The notes: generated by a model from the letters alone, not told the origin. Positions 42,930-52,352 are shown, numbered from the stretch's first letter. The stretch is DNA of 64,000 nt from Chitinophaga sp. YR627 (GCF_900114995.1 NZ_FOUX01000003.1:868001-932000), one strand, 5' to 3'. Translations and numbers: made by a program.

Positions 42930-43382
42930 GATAAAAAAGGTTTAGTCCCCACGAAATTACAATTTAAGGGAGAATTTCAGTCACTGATTACAGGTATTTA
43001 TAATGTAAATAGCTAAGCACTTGTTGTACAATCCATATTTTCAGTGTACCGGAACCCTGGACCGGGACGTATTGCAACAGAAATAGCCGCCCCCCTGATC
43101 AATTTCCCAAATACATAAACAACGAAAGCAAAGCTGTCATAGCTTTGCGGTCCAGATCAGGCAGACTGTAAGTAGCGCACGTTGAGTGCCAGGTCGCATA
43201 ATTACTTAAAGTTATGCGGCATAACATTAAACTATATAGCTCTCTTCGGAAAAGTCTATCGACTTTGTGTACTTTTGTCTTCCCTGACCTTGGCTGCCTG
43301 CTTTAATATATCGGAGGTTACTACCTGACGAATTATTAAATTTACAGCCTGAAAAACAAAGGATAGTTAAATAAGATATTCA
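42930..43382. other. 453-bp intergenic region upstream of the 2-oxoacid oxidoreductase gene
   Basis: Holds two perfect inverted repeats: GCAAAGCT/AGCTTTGC at 43128-43148 and the 15-bp palindrome GTTATGCGGCATAAC at 43211-43225, and a -7 box TACTTTTG at 43270-43277. No protein gene is apparent. Confidence 0.6.
43270..43277 (+). promoter_or_regulatory. -7 box of the 2-oxoacid oxidoreductase gene
   Basis: TACTTTTG fits TAnnTTTG and lies 105 bases before the ATG at 43383; the 15-bp palindrome at 43211-43225 lies 44 bases upstream of it. Confidence 0.4.
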
Positions 43383-45236
43383 ATGTCAAATACTTCGGTT
43401 CAACAGATAGAAGATGTTGTGATAAAATTTGCCGGCGACAGTGGAGACGGTATGCAGTTGACTGGTACGCAGTTTTCCAATAATACGGCGCTGATCGGCA
43501 ATGACCTGAGCACATTCCCGGATTTTCCGGCAGAAATACGCGCCCCGCAGGGTACCCTTGCAGGGGTGAGCGGCTTCCAGCTGCATTTTTCCTCTAACCG
43601 TATTTTCACCCCGGGCGATGCCTGTGATGTACTGGTAGCAATGAACGCTGCAGCGTTGAAAGCCAACCTGAAAAGCCTGAAAAAAGGGGGTATCATCATC
43701 GCCAATACAGATGGTTTTGATGCCAAGAACCTGCGTCTGGCTAACTACCCTGATGGTGTAAATCCGCTGGAGGATGGTTCATTGCAGTCTTATCAGCTGC
43801 ACACCATGGACGTTACCAAAATGACCCGTGAAGCATTGAAAGAATCGAGCATGGGTATGAAGGAAAAAGACCGTGCAAAGAACATGTTTGTACTGGGTTT
43901 CCTTTATTGGTTGTACGACCGTAACATGGAAAGCACTGAGAACTTCCTGAATGAGAAATTCGGCAAGAAGCAGGAGATCCTCGATAGTAACCTGAAGGTA
44001 CTGCATGCGGGCTATAACTTCGCAGAAACAGTAGAAGCATTCAGCACCCGTTTCCGTGTAGAGAAAGCGCGTATGGAACCGGGTACTTACCGCAGTATCA
44101 CCGGTAACACTGCCCTGGCGTACGGTCTGATCGCCGCCAGCCAGAAAGCCAACCTGCCGTTGTTCCTGGGTACTTATCCTATTACACCGGCTTCCGACAT
44201 CCTGCATGAACTGAGCCGTTATAAGAATTTTGGTATCCGTACATTCCAGGCGGAAGATGAGATAGCCGGTATCACTTCCGCAATAGGTGCTTCCTATGGT
44301 GGTCACATGGGTGTTACGACTACTTCCGGTCCGGGTATGGCACTTAAAGGTGAAGCAATGGGTCTGGCAGTAATGCTGGAAATTCCCCTGTTGATCATCA
44401 ATATCCAGCGTGGTGGTCCATCAACAGGTCTGCCTACCAAAACAGAACAATCCGACCTTTTACAGGCTTATTATGGCCGTAATGGTGAGTGTCCGATGCC
44501 GATCGTATCTGCATCCACACCGTCTGACTGTTTCAGCGCAGTATTTGAGGCGTTCCGCATTTCAATTGCACATATGACGCCGGTGATCGTGCTGAGCGAT
44601 GGTTATATTGCAAATGGTGCTGAACCATGGCGTTTCCCGCAGAGCAAAGATCTGCCTGCTATTCCTGTAACGTTCAAAAAAGGCCTGGAAGATCACGAAG
44701 AGCAGTTCCTGCCTTATCACCGTGATGAAAACCTCGTACGTCCATGGGCTGTGCCAGGTACGCCAGGTCTGGAGCACCGTATCGGTGGTCTGGAAAAACA
44801 GAACATTACCGGTAATGTGAGTTATGATCCGGAAAACCATGAGTTAATGGTGCGTATCCGTCAGGAGAAAGTGGACAAGATCGCTGATCATATTCCTCCG
44901 CAGACCATCGAACTCGGACCTGAAAAAGGGAAAGTACTGGTACTCGGATGGGGTTCTACCTACGGCGCCATTAAGAGTGCTGTACTGGAATTGCTGGCAG
45001 AGGGTCATGAAGTGGCACACGCACATATCAGATATCTGCGTCCATTCCCAAAAAATCTGGCAGAAATCCTGCACAGCTATGATAAGGTACTGATCCCTGA
45101 GATCAACAATGGTCAGCTGATCAAGATCATTCGTGAGCAGTTCCTGATCGATGCGGTCGGTTACAATAAAATAATGGGAGTGCCTATTACTAAAGGAGAA
45201 CTGGTAATCAAGATCAAAGAGATGTTACAGCAGTAA
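43383..45236 (+). CDS. 2-oxoacid:acceptor oxidoreductase alpha subunit (gamma-alpha fusion)
   Basis: A 617-residue protein with two joined parts. Residues 10-200 are the gamma domain (KFAGDSGDGMQLTGTQFSNN, APQGTLAGVSGFQLHFSS). Residues 235-610 are the alpha subunit (TGNTALAYGLIAASQKANLP, GTYPITPASDILHELS) with a C-terminal PFOR domain II-like segment. Such enzymes decarboxylate 2-oxoglutarate or other 2-oxoacids to acyl-CoA while reducing ferredoxin. The beta subunit, which holds thiamine diphosphate and an Fe-S cluster, is normally next door but is absent here; a terminator and an unrelated gene follow. Confidence 0.92.
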   Translation: MSNTSVQQIEDVVIKFAGDSGDGMQLTGTQFSNNTALIGNDLSTFPDFPAEIRAPQGTLAGVSGFQLHFSSNRIFTPGDACDVLVAMNAAALKANLKSLKKGGIIIANTDGFDAKNLRLANYPDGVNPLEDGSLQSYQLHTMDVTKMTREALKESSMGMKEKDRAKNMFVLGFLYWLYDRNMESTENFLNEKFGKKQEILDSNLKVLHAGYNFAETVEAFSTRFRVEKARMEPGTYRSITGNTALAYGLIAASQKANLPLFLGTYPITPASDILHELSRYKNFGIRTFQAEDEIAGITSAIGASYGGHMGVTTTSGPGMALKGEAMGLAVMLEIPLLIINIQRGGPSTGLPTKTEQSDLLQAYYGRNGECPMPIVSASTPSDCFSAVFEAFRISIAHMTPVIVLSDGYIANGAEPWRFPQSKDLPAIPVTFKKGLEDHEEQFLPYHRDENLVRPWAVPGTPGLEHRIGGLEKQNITGNVSYDPENHELMVRIRQEKVDKIADHIPPQTIELGPEKGKVLVLGWGSTYGAIKSAVLELLAEGHEVAHAHIRYLRPFPKNLAEILHSYDKVLIPEINNGQLIKIIREQFLIDAVGYNKIMGVPITKGELVIKIKEMLQQ

Positions 45237-45268
45237 TGCGGTCATTTCTTTCATGATAATTATATGGA

Positions 45269-45296
45269 ATCCTGCCTTTCGGGGCAGGATTTTTAT
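45269..45296 (+). terminator. Terminator of the 2-oxoacid oxidoreductase gene
   Basis: ATCCTGCC pairs with GGCAGGAT around TTTCGG, followed by TTTTTAT. Confidence 0.8.
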
Positions 45297-45381
45297 TATA
45301 TTTAATACTATATAACAAAACAGGCGACTGCACGTTTGCTATATAAGTAAGGAATACTACAACATAGCCAAAACCTTTATC

Positions 45382-45975
45382 ATGAAAGGCGCCATCTGGT
45401 CTACACTGTTTATCTGCCTGTTTACATTAAACAGTGCATTGTTACACGCCCAAACGCACAATTACGAAATACGTTTCAGTAATCACGTTATTGGTAACGT
45501 GACTGCACATTGTAAAGTAAACGGCGCAGCCCGCAATATCTCTATCCAAAGTAAAGTGGACATGAAACTGCTGGCGAAATTCAATCTGGATATTTCCTGC
45601 GATTTCGACAATAACATTCTCGTCCGCTCCAAAGTGATCAAAAGCTCCGGAAAAGAGGGGGATGACAAAACTATCGTTACACAGCGGGAAGCGAAAAATT
45701 ATTCTGTGGTGCTGAACGGACAGAAGTCCGTATTAAACACGGCGGAGATCATTCATTCCGTGGGCGAAATGTACTTCATAGAACCCCGGCAGATCACAAA
45801 GATCTTTTCTGAGACTTTAGGCATCTTTCTGACGCTTAACTCACTCGGTAATGGTTTGTATGAACTGCTGCTGCCGGAGGGCAAAAAAAACGTCTATAAA
45901 TACGAAAAAGGTACCCTGGTACAGGTAGAGGTATCACAAACCCTGGGTAAGGCTTACATTATCAGGGTAAGCTGA
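45382..45975 (+). CDS. DUF6134 family secreted protein
   Basis: A 197-residue protein with a signal peptide (GAIWSTLFICLFTLNSALLHA). The mature part is beta-rich: NYEIRFSNHVIGNVTAHCKV, CDFDNNILVRSKVI, SVGEMYFIEPRQITKIFSET and the closing KNVYKYEKGTLVQVEVSQTL. I recognise this as DUF6134, an uncharacterised exported Bacteroidota family. It is monocistronic. Confidence 0.82.
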   Translation: MKGAIWSTLFICLFTLNSALLHAQTHNYEIRFSNHVIGNVTAHCKVNGAARNISIQSKVDMKLLAKFNLDISCDFDNNILVRSKVIKSSGKEGDDKTIVTQREAKNYSVVLNGQKSVLNTAEIIHSVGEMYFIEPRQITKIFSETLGIFLTLNSLGNGLYELLLPEGKKNVYKYEKGTLVQVEVSQTLGKAYIIRVS

Positions 45976-46010
45976 TGCTTCTGCACAGATGCTGCTAAAA
46001 AATATTGCAT

Positions 46011-46038
46011 AAAAAAAGGGACTGAGAAGTCCCTTTTT
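46011..46038. terminator. Bidirectional terminator between DUF6134 and Gfo/Idh/MocA genes
   Basis: AAAAAGGGACT pairs with AGTCCCTTTTT around GAGA. Confidence 0.82.
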
Positions 46039-46045
46039 CATTTAC

Positions 46046-47236
46046 TTATATCGTGCGTTCAATGATCTGTCCTGTTTTCTTCTCTTTCAGGATGAGTTTC
46101 TTCGCGCCGAAGTGCGTCATCTCTTCTTTCACGAGATAGTGATCAGCGTCATAGTCTACCAGCGTCTGTGGTTTCGTTAAGCCCGTCTGACCACGCCAGA
46201 TATCCAGTTTTACCGGTTCCCACTGTTTGCTGGCGGCGCTGCGGTAAGCAGCATCCAGTACCGCATTCACGACATATCCGTCATAGAATGTTTCCCTTGC
46301 CGGCTGATTGTTCTCAATCGCGTTAAACATATCGGCAAACATATGATTATAGCCCAGTTCATTCAGTTCATCACCTACCGGGAACAACCAGCCACTGTTA
46401 CTTTCTGCCTTTTCAGCTACATAGTCAGCGCCTTTACCGGTGGTGAACATATCAAAGCCGGTACGCAGGAAGCTATTCAGCCAGATGGTACCTTCGGTGC
46501 CCATGACTTCATCACGGAGGTCAAGTCCGCCGCGGAATGTCCAGCTCACTTCAAACTGACCGATAGCGCCGTTTTCATATTTCACCAGACCGATGGCATG
46601 GTCTTCCGCATCGATGGGTTTTACCTGTGTATCGGCCCAGCACATTACTTCTACCGGTTTGATATCTTTTCCGATAAAGCTACGTGCGATCTCTACGCAA
46701 TGGCATCCCAGGTCGAGGATACAACCACCGCCTGCCTGTTCTTTATCCCAGAACCATTCGCTGTGCGGTCCGGGATGTGTTTCCCTGGATTTAGCCCAGA
46801 GGATACGTCCCAAAGCGCCGTTTTTAACGCTATCCAGTGCTTTCAGGAATTTCGGTGTGTACACCAGGTCTTCGAGATAGCCGTTGAATATACCAGCTGC
46901 TTCCACCATTTCCAGCATACGTTTCGCTTCTTCTGCATTACGGCCCAGTGGCTTGGTACAGATCACTCCTTTCTTGTGTTTACAGCAGAGTGCAACTGCT
47001 GCTTCGTGCAGGTTATTTGGCAGGGAGATACAAACCACATTCACATCCGGATGTGCAATGGATGCTTCCATATCCGTAGTCCAGTGAGCAACATTGTAGT
47101 CTTCTGCAAATTTCTTCGCACTCTCTTCTCTGCGCGAATAAATACTGACAATCTTGTCCCGGCTTCTCTGTCCCTGTAAGGAGTCTGCATAGAAGCGGCC
47201 GATAAAGCCGGAACCTAACATGGAAATACGTTGCAT
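46046..47236 (-). CDS. Gfo/Idh/MocA-family oxidoreductase
   Basis: A 396-residue NAD(P)-dependent sugar or polyol oxidoreductase. The Rossmann domain begins RISMLGSGFIGRFYADSL; VCISLPNNLH and the CTKPLG motif (with the catalytic Lys) follow. The C-terminal part contains the typical GGCILDLGCHCVEIARSFIG with active-site His. The family interconverts sugar hydroxyl and keto groups. The nucleoside-type transporter gene lies upstream on the same strand, but a hairpin with a T-run separates them. Substrate not predictable. Confidence 0.9.
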   Translation of the reverse strand: MQRISMLGSGFIGRFYADSLQGQRSRDKIVSIYSRREESAKKFAEDYNVAHWTTDMEASIAHPDVNVVCISLPNNLHEAAVALCCKHKKGVICTKPLGRNAEEAKRMLEMVEAAGIFNGYLEDLVYTPKFLKALDSVKNGALGRILWAKSRETHPGPHSEWFWDKEQAGGGCILDLGCHCVEIARSFIGKDIKPVEVMCWADTQVKPIDAEDHAIGLVKYENGAIGQFEVSWTFRGGLDLRDEVMGTEGTIWLNSFLRTGFDMFTTGKGADYVAEKAESNSGWLFPVGDELNELGYNHMFADMFNAIENNQPARETFYDGYVVNAVLDAAYRSAASKQWEPVKLDIWRGQTGLTKPQTLVDYDADHYLVKEEMTHFGAKKLILKEKKTGQIIERTI

Positions 47237-47281
47237 AATTATCTGATTGAATTAAGTGATAACGATAGGGCTGAAATAAAA

Positions 47282-47327
47282 ACTCCGCAGTAAAACACCA
47301 GATTACATAGGTAGTTCACTGCGGAGT
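47282..47327 (-). terminator. Terminator of the nucleoside-type MFS gene
   Basis: ACTCCGCAGT and ACTGCGGAGT form a perfect 10-bp stem with a 26-base loop; on the minus strand TTTTTATTTC follows. Confidence 0.7.
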
Positions 47328-47349
47328 GTGATATGTTGTACAGTACGTA

Positions 47350-48558
47350 TTACGCCTGTTTAGCTTCAGATTTTTCGCGGAACAGCAGCAGGAACAACAG
47401 CATTACCACCAGTGCGATACCAGCAGGGATCAGCCAGATGCTGGTCCAGTTGTGTGCACCTTCGCCTGTTTTGAAAGCGCTTACGATAGGAGCAGAGATC
47501 AGGAATCCGATCATCATACCCACACCATAAGTAGCCAGTGTCACCATACCCTGTGCAGCGTTTTTGAAACGTTCGCCTGCCAGCTGATCGGTGTAGATCT
47601 GACCGGTTACGAAGAAGAAGTCATAACAGATACCATGCAGTACGATACCGCCGATCAGCATCCAGTAGTTGGAATCAACGTTACCATATGCAAACAGTAC
47701 ATAACGCAGTACCCATGACAGCATCGCCAGACCAAGCATTTTCTTCACGCCCAGGCGTTTGAAGAACAGCGGCATGATCATGATGAAGATGAACTCAGAG
47801 GCCTGACCCAGTGCCTGTTTACCTGCGGCAGCTTTCATACCGATCTCATTCAGGAATGGGTTGGTAAAGTTATAGTAGAAGGCCAGCGGAATACAGATCG
47901 CTACAGAAGACAGGAAGAACATCAGATAAGATTTGTTCTTCAGCAGTCGGATAGCATCCAGACCGAGTATTTCGCCAACAGAGATTTTCTGTCCTTTTTT
48001 AGCAGGAGGAGTATTAGGCAGGAAGAAGCTATAGACACCCAACAGCGCAGATGCAGCAGCAGCCATTTTAAAGGTGCCAGGCAGCATACCTTTTTCTTCC
48101 CATGCCAGGTACCCGATCGTGATACCAGCTACGATCCAGCCGGCAGTACCGAAACCACGGATCACAGGGAAATCCTTACTGGAATCTTTCATTTGTCCGA
48201 AGGATACGGAGTTCACCAGCGCCAGTGTAGGCATGAACAATACCATGTAGGTCAGGATCAGCGGGAAAAAGGTATCAAAGTTGGTGGCGCCTGCGCAGAA
48301 CCAGAGCAGGACAGCACCCGCAATATGGATAACTCCCAGGATGATCTGTGCAGGGAAATAACGGTCAGCAATAATACCCACGATGAACGGTGCAATTACA
48401 GCGCCGATAGACTGGGTCAGATAGGCAAGACTCACCTCGGTTTCGCCTGCTGCCAGGTTTTTAAAAATGAAAGTTCCCATAGTAACGAACCAGGCTCCCC
48501 AAATGAAGAACTCCAGGAACATCATGAACGATAGTTGAAAGCGAGTACCTAATTTCAT
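47350..48558 (-). CDS. MFS transporter of the nucleoside:H+ symporter (NupG/XapB-like) family
   Basis: A 402-residue protein with about twelve membrane helices. The N-terminus LGTRFQLSFMMFLEFFIWGA and the segments FVIRGFGTAGWIVAG-like DFPVIRGFGTAGWIVAGITI, GGIVLHGICYDFFFVTGQIY, YTDQLAGERFKNAAQGMV are standard in the NupG/XapB group found in Bacteroidota. It would import nucleosides or sugar-like compounds by proton symport; many Bacteroidota members sit beside sugar oxidoreductases, as here. The substrate cannot be fixed from sequence. Confidence 0.87.
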   Translation of the reverse strand: MKLGTRFQLSFMMFLEFFIWGAWFVTMGTFIFKNLAAGETEVSLAYLTQSIGAVIAPFIVGIIADRYFPAQIILGVIHIAGAVLLWFCAGATNFDTFFPLILTYMVLFMPTLALVNSVSFGQMKDSSKDFPVIRGFGTAGWIVAGITIGYLAWEEKGMLPGTFKMAAAASALLGVYSFFLPNTPPAKKGQKISVGEILGLDAIRLLKNKSYLMFFLSSVAICIPLAFYYNFTNPFLNEIGMKAAAGKQALGQASEFIFIMIMPLFFKRLGVKKMLGLAMLSWVLRYVLFAYGNVDSNYWMLIGGIVLHGICYDFFFVTGQIYTDQLAGERFKNAAQGMVTLATYGVGMMIGFLISAPIVSAFKTGEGAHNWTSIWLIPAGIALVVMLLFLLLFREKSEAKQA

Positions 48559-48657
48559 AACGATTTTTAGACTTTATGCGCTGTGATAAAACATTAACGG
48601 CAAAAGATAAGTAAAATATAAACGAATTTCCAAATTAGTAGTACGGATGGTTATGAT

Positions 48658-49374
48658 TTACAGCAATTTTTTCGGCATGACACTGATATCGGAGCCTTCC
48701 GCCAGTAATGCGGATACCGGCGCCTGCTGTAACATCGGTACGAAAGCAGGTCCATATAGTGCTGATGTGTCACAACGATAACTGTAATCAATGATCCGGT
48801 GTGTGCGCCACTGTGGATGGCTGACCTGGTATTCTCCTGTACGGGCTGCGGCCATCTGCGTATACCCCCAGTAATGATCTGTAATAAATGCAGCCTCGCT
48901 ATCGGGTGTGATCGGAAAGGCTTCTTTTTCAGCAGTCGCTTTTACAAAATTCCAGTCCTGTTTCACTTTCCATTCATAGCTAACCTGCAAGAGGTTATCA
49001 GGTGTGTGCTGCCATTGGTGGCGCATCGGGTGTGTGGCATATTTCTCTTTGTAGACCGTATTGGCGACAAAAGTGATCATATGTTTAGGAACGATCTCTT
49101 TCACGAATACGACGCCTCTTTTCCATATACCGTCTTCCTTGTAGCGTACATAAAAACGGAGATTGACCTCTTCAAAATCACGATGGAAAGGGAGGGAGAG
49201 TCCTTTTACGCGGGTATTTTGAAACAGGAAGCCTACCAGACTGACATACAGTGTATTGTTCCAGGTATCCAGTTCGGTATTATAAGGCACAAGTGGTTGC
49301 AGCACAGCGGGATCTGCCTCAAAGTTGATCATAAGGAGGTTACGCCAGGCTGCTGTCAGAAAGGGCTTTTCCAT
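48658..49374 (-). CDS. YqjF family protein (DUF2071)
   Basis: A 238-residue protein of the YqjF/DUF2071 family: the start FLTAAWRNLLMINFEADPAV, LYVSLVGFLFQNTRV and PFHRDFEEVNLRFYVRYK are conserved, and DHYWGYTQ lies near the C-terminus. It has no known enzyme activity. It starts 9 bases after the nth stop, so it is probably cotranscribed with nth. Confidence 0.87.
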   Translation of the reverse strand: MEKPFLTAAWRNLLMINFEADPAVLQPLVPYNTELDTWNNTLYVSLVGFLFQNTRVKGLSLPFHRDFEEVNLRFYVRYKEDGIWKRGVVFVKEIVPKHMITFVANTVYKEKYATHPMRHQWQHTPDNLLQVSYEWKVKQDWNFVKATAEKEAFPITPDSEAAFITDHYWGYTQMAAARTGEYQVSHPQWRTHRIIDYSYRCDTSALYGPAFVPMLQQAPVSALLAEGSDISVMPKKLL

Positions 49375-49383
49375 AGTAGTCAG

Positions 49384-50031
49384 TTAGTTTCCCCGGACGA
49401 GTGAGTGGTAATATTTACATACGGGTCTGAGTCCGCATTCTTCACATTTCGGGGAGCGGGCCACGCAGATATACCGGCCATGCAATATCAGCCAGTGGTG
49501 GGCGATATGCACTTTTTCCGTAGGAATATATTTAAGTAATTGCTTTTCTGTTTGCAGGGGAGTGGTGGCATTGGTCGTCAGACCGATACGTGCGGACACG
49601 CGGAAAACGTGTGTGTCAACAGCCATATTAGGCTGCTGGTGTACCACGGAAGTGATGACATTAGCCGTTTTACGGCCTACGCCTGGTAGTTTGACCAGTT
49701 GCTCGACGGTGGCAGGGATTTCTCCGTTAAAGTCTTCCACGACCATCTGGGCCATACCGATGAGGTGTTTGGTCTTATTGTTAGGATAGCTGATACTGCG
49801 GATCAGGGGAAACAGGTCATCAAATGTGGCGTGGCTGAGTGCCTCCACATCCGGATATGCCTGGAAGATAGCGGGGGTGGTCATATTGACACGTTTGTCG
49901 GTACATTGTGCCGACAGTATCACCGCTACCAGCAGTTGATAAGGATTGTCGTAAATGAGTTCTGTCTCCGCATTGGGAGCCTGTTCTTCGAAATACTTGA
50001 GTACGAAGGCAAAGCGCTCTTTCTTTGTCAT
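49384..50031 (-). CDS. nth: Endonuclease III (DNA glycosylase/AP lyase)
   Basis: A 215-residue base-excision repair enzyme for oxidised pyrimidines. The helix-hairpin-helix LPGVGRKTANVI carries the catalytic Lys, and MAVDTHVFRVSARIGL carries the catalytic Asp. The 4Fe-4S site is intact: C-X6-C-X2-C-X5-C in CVARSPKCEECGLRPVC. The start MTKKERFAFVLKYFEEQ matches the family. It acts in the cytoplasm on DNA. The DUF2071 gene follows 9 bases later. Confidence 0.95.
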   Translation of the reverse strand: MTKKERFAFVLKYFEEQAPNAETELIYDNPYQLLVAVILSAQCTDKRVNMTTPAIFQAYPDVEALSHATFDDLFPLIRSISYPNNKTKHLIGMAQMVVEDFNGEIPATVEQLVKLPGVGRKTANVITSVVHQQPNMAVDTHVFRVSARIGLTTNATTPLQTEKQLLKYIPTEKVHIAHHWLILHGRYICVARSPKCEECGLRPVCKYYHSLVRGN

Positions 50032-50150
50032 ATCTGTAAAGATAGGGCAAAGATCATATGCTGCAAATACACAGCATGTGTAGTGGTAGCGGGGCCTGTG
50101 TCCGTAATTATTTTTACGGGCGTGCGGCCAGTACCTTGATACTCATTAGG

Positions 50151-50303
50151 TTATTTCGAAGGCGTAGTTGCCTTTTTCGCATAGTCTGCGATAGCCTGTA
50201 ATGTTTCTGGTCTGGGTGAGAAACGAATGGTATCGAGCGCTTTTCTGGTCTGATTAAGACACAGCTCCTCTTCACGGGATAATTCCGGGTCCTGATTAGT
50301 CAT
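50151..50303 (-). CDS. Small hypothetical acidic protein
   Basis: From the ATG at 50303 this is a 50-residue protein (MTNQDPELSREEELCLNQTR, ALDTIRFSPRPETLQAIADY, AKKATTPSK). It is helical and charged with no signal peptide. The open frame reaches 50372 (73 residues), but the extra N-terminus is low in coding character. I do not recognise the family. It lies between nth and the FtsB-like gene, on the same strand as both. Confidence 0.5.
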   Translation of the reverse strand: MTNQDPELSREEELCLNQTRKALDTIRFSPRPETLQAIADYAKKATTPSK

Positions 50304-50531
50304 TGTCTTTAATTTATTGGCGCTATTAGTTACAGAATTTAAGGCAAAAAATGAGTGTGTAGAATTCCCCATGCAATATATTTTTAATACAATTGATTAG
50401 TTGCTAATATTATAACGGAGATTATGGATGAAGTATTGTCGGACTAAGTGAAATATTTCGAAACCAAAGATAACCAGCCTGCGCGAAACGGTGTACGGCA
50501 AAGGAATAAGTGGTAACGTGGGCCGGCATAG

Positions 50532-50837
50532 TTAGTTTTTCTCAGTGATAATGAACAGGTCTTCATTATCTCTTTTCATCAGGTATTTTTCACGTGCGAA
50601 TTTCTCCAGCTTTTCGGGGCTGGACAGTAACTCCTGTTGTTCTTTTCTGGTCTTTTTGATCTCATCTATGAAGAAGGCTTTCTGGCCTTCCAGTTTATTT
50701 ACTTCAGTCTGCAGTTCGTACTGGGAGAGGAAATTCTTGCTGTCGATGAATGCCAGCCATACAAAAAAGGCAGCTGCGGAAACGAAGTATTTGTTTCGCA
50801 TGTAAGCTGGCAGTTTGATGGATTTTAAACCTGGCAT
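50532..50837 (-). CDS. Septum formation initiator family protein (FtsB/DivIC-like)
   Basis: A 101-residue bitopic protein: a short cytoplasmic N-terminus, a membrane helix at about residues 18-34 (FVSAAAFFVWLAFIDSKNF) and a periplasmic coiled coil (YELQTEVNKLEGQKAFFIDE, IKKTRKEQQELLSSPEKLEK) ending FAREKYLMKRDNEDLFII, the conserved end of FtsB/DivIC proteins. It would join the divisome with FtsL-like partners. In many bacteria this gene sits next to eno, as here, although a terminator separates them. Confidence 0.88.
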   Translation of the reverse strand: MPGLKSIKLPAYMRNKYFVSAAAFFVWLAFIDSKNFLSQYELQTEVNKLEGQKAFFIDEIKKTRKEQQELLSSPEKLEKFAREKYLMKRDNEDLFIITEKN

Positions 50838-50866
50838 AAAATAGTGTGACTAAGGACGATGTTAAA

Positions 50867-50901
50867 AAAAAGCCGGGTTTTGAAGTAAATCAAAACCCGG
50901 C
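50867..50901 (-). terminator. Terminator of eno
   Basis: GCCGGGTTTTGA pairs with TCAAAACCCGGC around 6 bases; on the minus strand eight T follow. Confidence 0.85.
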
Positions 50902-50984
50902 GAATATGGACCACTAATTAAAATGTCGTCATCAAAGATCAGATCCCGAAATTCGACGTACGAGACTCAATCGAGCGTTGTTTC

Positions 50985-52277
50985 TTACTTCTTACCAAAT
51001 TTAACGGATTTTCCCGGATAATATGCAACGTTGTCCAATTCTTCTTCGATACGGAGCAACTGGTTGTATTTAGCCATACGGTCAGTACGGGAAGCGGAAC
51101 CGGTTTTGATCTGGCCACAGTTCAGTGCAACTGCCAGGTCAGCGATGGTAGTATCTTCAGTTTCGCCGGAACGGTGGCTCATGATAGAGGTAAAACCTGC
51201 TTTGTGCGCCATGTTCACTGCATCGATTGTTTCAGTTACAGTACCGATCTGGTTTACTTTGATCAGGATGCTGTTAGCGATGCTCTGGTCGATACCTGTT
51301 TTCAGACGTTTAACGTTAGTAACGAACAGGTCATCACCTACCAGCTGTACGGTAGCACCAACAGCTTCAGTCAGTTTTTTCCAGCCATCCCAGTCATCTT
51401 CAGCCATACCGTCTTCGATAGAAACGATTGGGTATTTTTTGCACCACTCAGCCCAGAAAGCAACCATTTCTTCGCTGCTGATCACTTTGCCGGAGCTTTT
51501 GTAGAATTTGTAAGTTTTATCAGCGTCATTGAACATTTCGCTGCTTGCTGCGTCCAGTGCGATAGCGATCTGCTCACCTGGTTTGTAACCAGCTGCTTCG
51601 ATAGCTGCGATTACAGTTTCGATCGCTTCTTCGTTGCTCTGGATTTCAGGAGCGAAACCACCTTCGTCACCTACGTTAGTGCTGTAACCTTTCTTTTTCA
51701 GAACGGATTTCAGGTGATGGAACACCTCAACACCCCAGCGCAGACCTTCAGAGAAAGAAGATGCACCTACCGGAACGATCATGAATTCCTGGAAGTCGAT
51801 TTTGTTATCAGCGTGCACACCACCATTGATGATGTTCATCAGCGGAATAGGCAGGGTTGTAGCGTTAACACCACCCAGGTAGCGGTACAGTGGCAGGTTA
51901 GCTTCGTCAGCAGCTGCTTTTGCAACGGCCATGCTCACAGCGAGGGTAGCGTTTGCACCCAGTTTACCTTTATTTTCAGTACCATCCAGCTCAATCAGGA
52001 ATCTATCGATACCGGCCTGGTCTGTCACTTCCCATCCTACCAGTTCTTCTGCGATAATATCGTTCACGTTGTTTACTGCCTGGATAACACCTTTACCCAT
52101 GTACACGGCTTTGTCATTATCACGCAGTTCAACTGCTTCGTGTTTACCAGTAGAAGCACCGGATGGAACGGCTGCACGGCCAAAGTGACCGTCTTCTGTG
52201 GTTACATCTACCTCTACAGTTGGATTGCCACGGCTATCAAGGATCTGCCTTGCATGGATTGATGAAATGGTACTCAT
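50985..52277 (-). CDS. eno: Enolase
   Basis: A 430-residue glycolytic enzyme converting 2-phosphoglycerate to phosphoenolpyruvate. The start STISSIHARQILDSRGNPTV, the PSGASTGKHEAVELRD loop, KVNQIGTVTE and the signature ILIKVNQIGTVTETIDAV are present; SHRSGETEDTTIADLAV includes the catalytic SHRSGE. Magnesium-binding Asp and Glu residues lie in LDAASSEM, SIEDGMAEDDW and VGDDLFVTN. It is cytoplasmic. The gldA-like gene lies upstream and an FtsB-like gene downstream. Confidence 0.97.
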   Translation of the reverse strand: MSTISSIHARQILDSRGNPTVEVDVTTEDGHFGRAAVPSGASTGKHEAVELRDNDKAVYMGKGVIQAVNNVNDIIAEELVGWEVTDQAGIDRFLIELDGTENKGKLGANATLAVSMAVAKAAADEANLPLYRYLGGVNATTLPIPLMNIINGGVHADNKIDFQEFMIVPVGASSFSEGLRWGVEVFHHLKSVLKKKGYSTNVGDEGGFAPEIQSNEEAIETVIAAIEAAGYKPGEQIAIALDAASSEMFNDADKTYKFYKSSGKVISSEEMVAFWAEWCKKYPIVSIEDGMAEDDWDGWKKLTEAVGATVQLVGDDLFVTNVKRLKTGIDQSIANSILIKVNQIGTVTETIDAVNMAHKAGFTSIMSHRSGETEDTTIADLAVALNCGQIKTGSASRTDRMAKYNQLLRIEEELDNVAYYPGKSVKFGKK

Positions 52278-52352
52278 TGTCGTTTAGTTGTTTTAATATG
52301 ATAATGTGTAAGTTATCAGTTTCCCGGGTATATTGAGCATCCAGGGAACCCC

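Noticed and set aside
46343..47179. A 278-residue frame antisense to the Gfo/Idh/MocA gene
   Set aside because: Composition rich in Cys, Phe and His without domain motifs; the opposite strand carries a full oxidoreductase.
51174..52262. A 362-residue open frame antisense to enolase
   Set aside because: It is an exact shadow of the eno gene with no family resemblance; long antisense frames arise from the codon bias of highly expressed genes.
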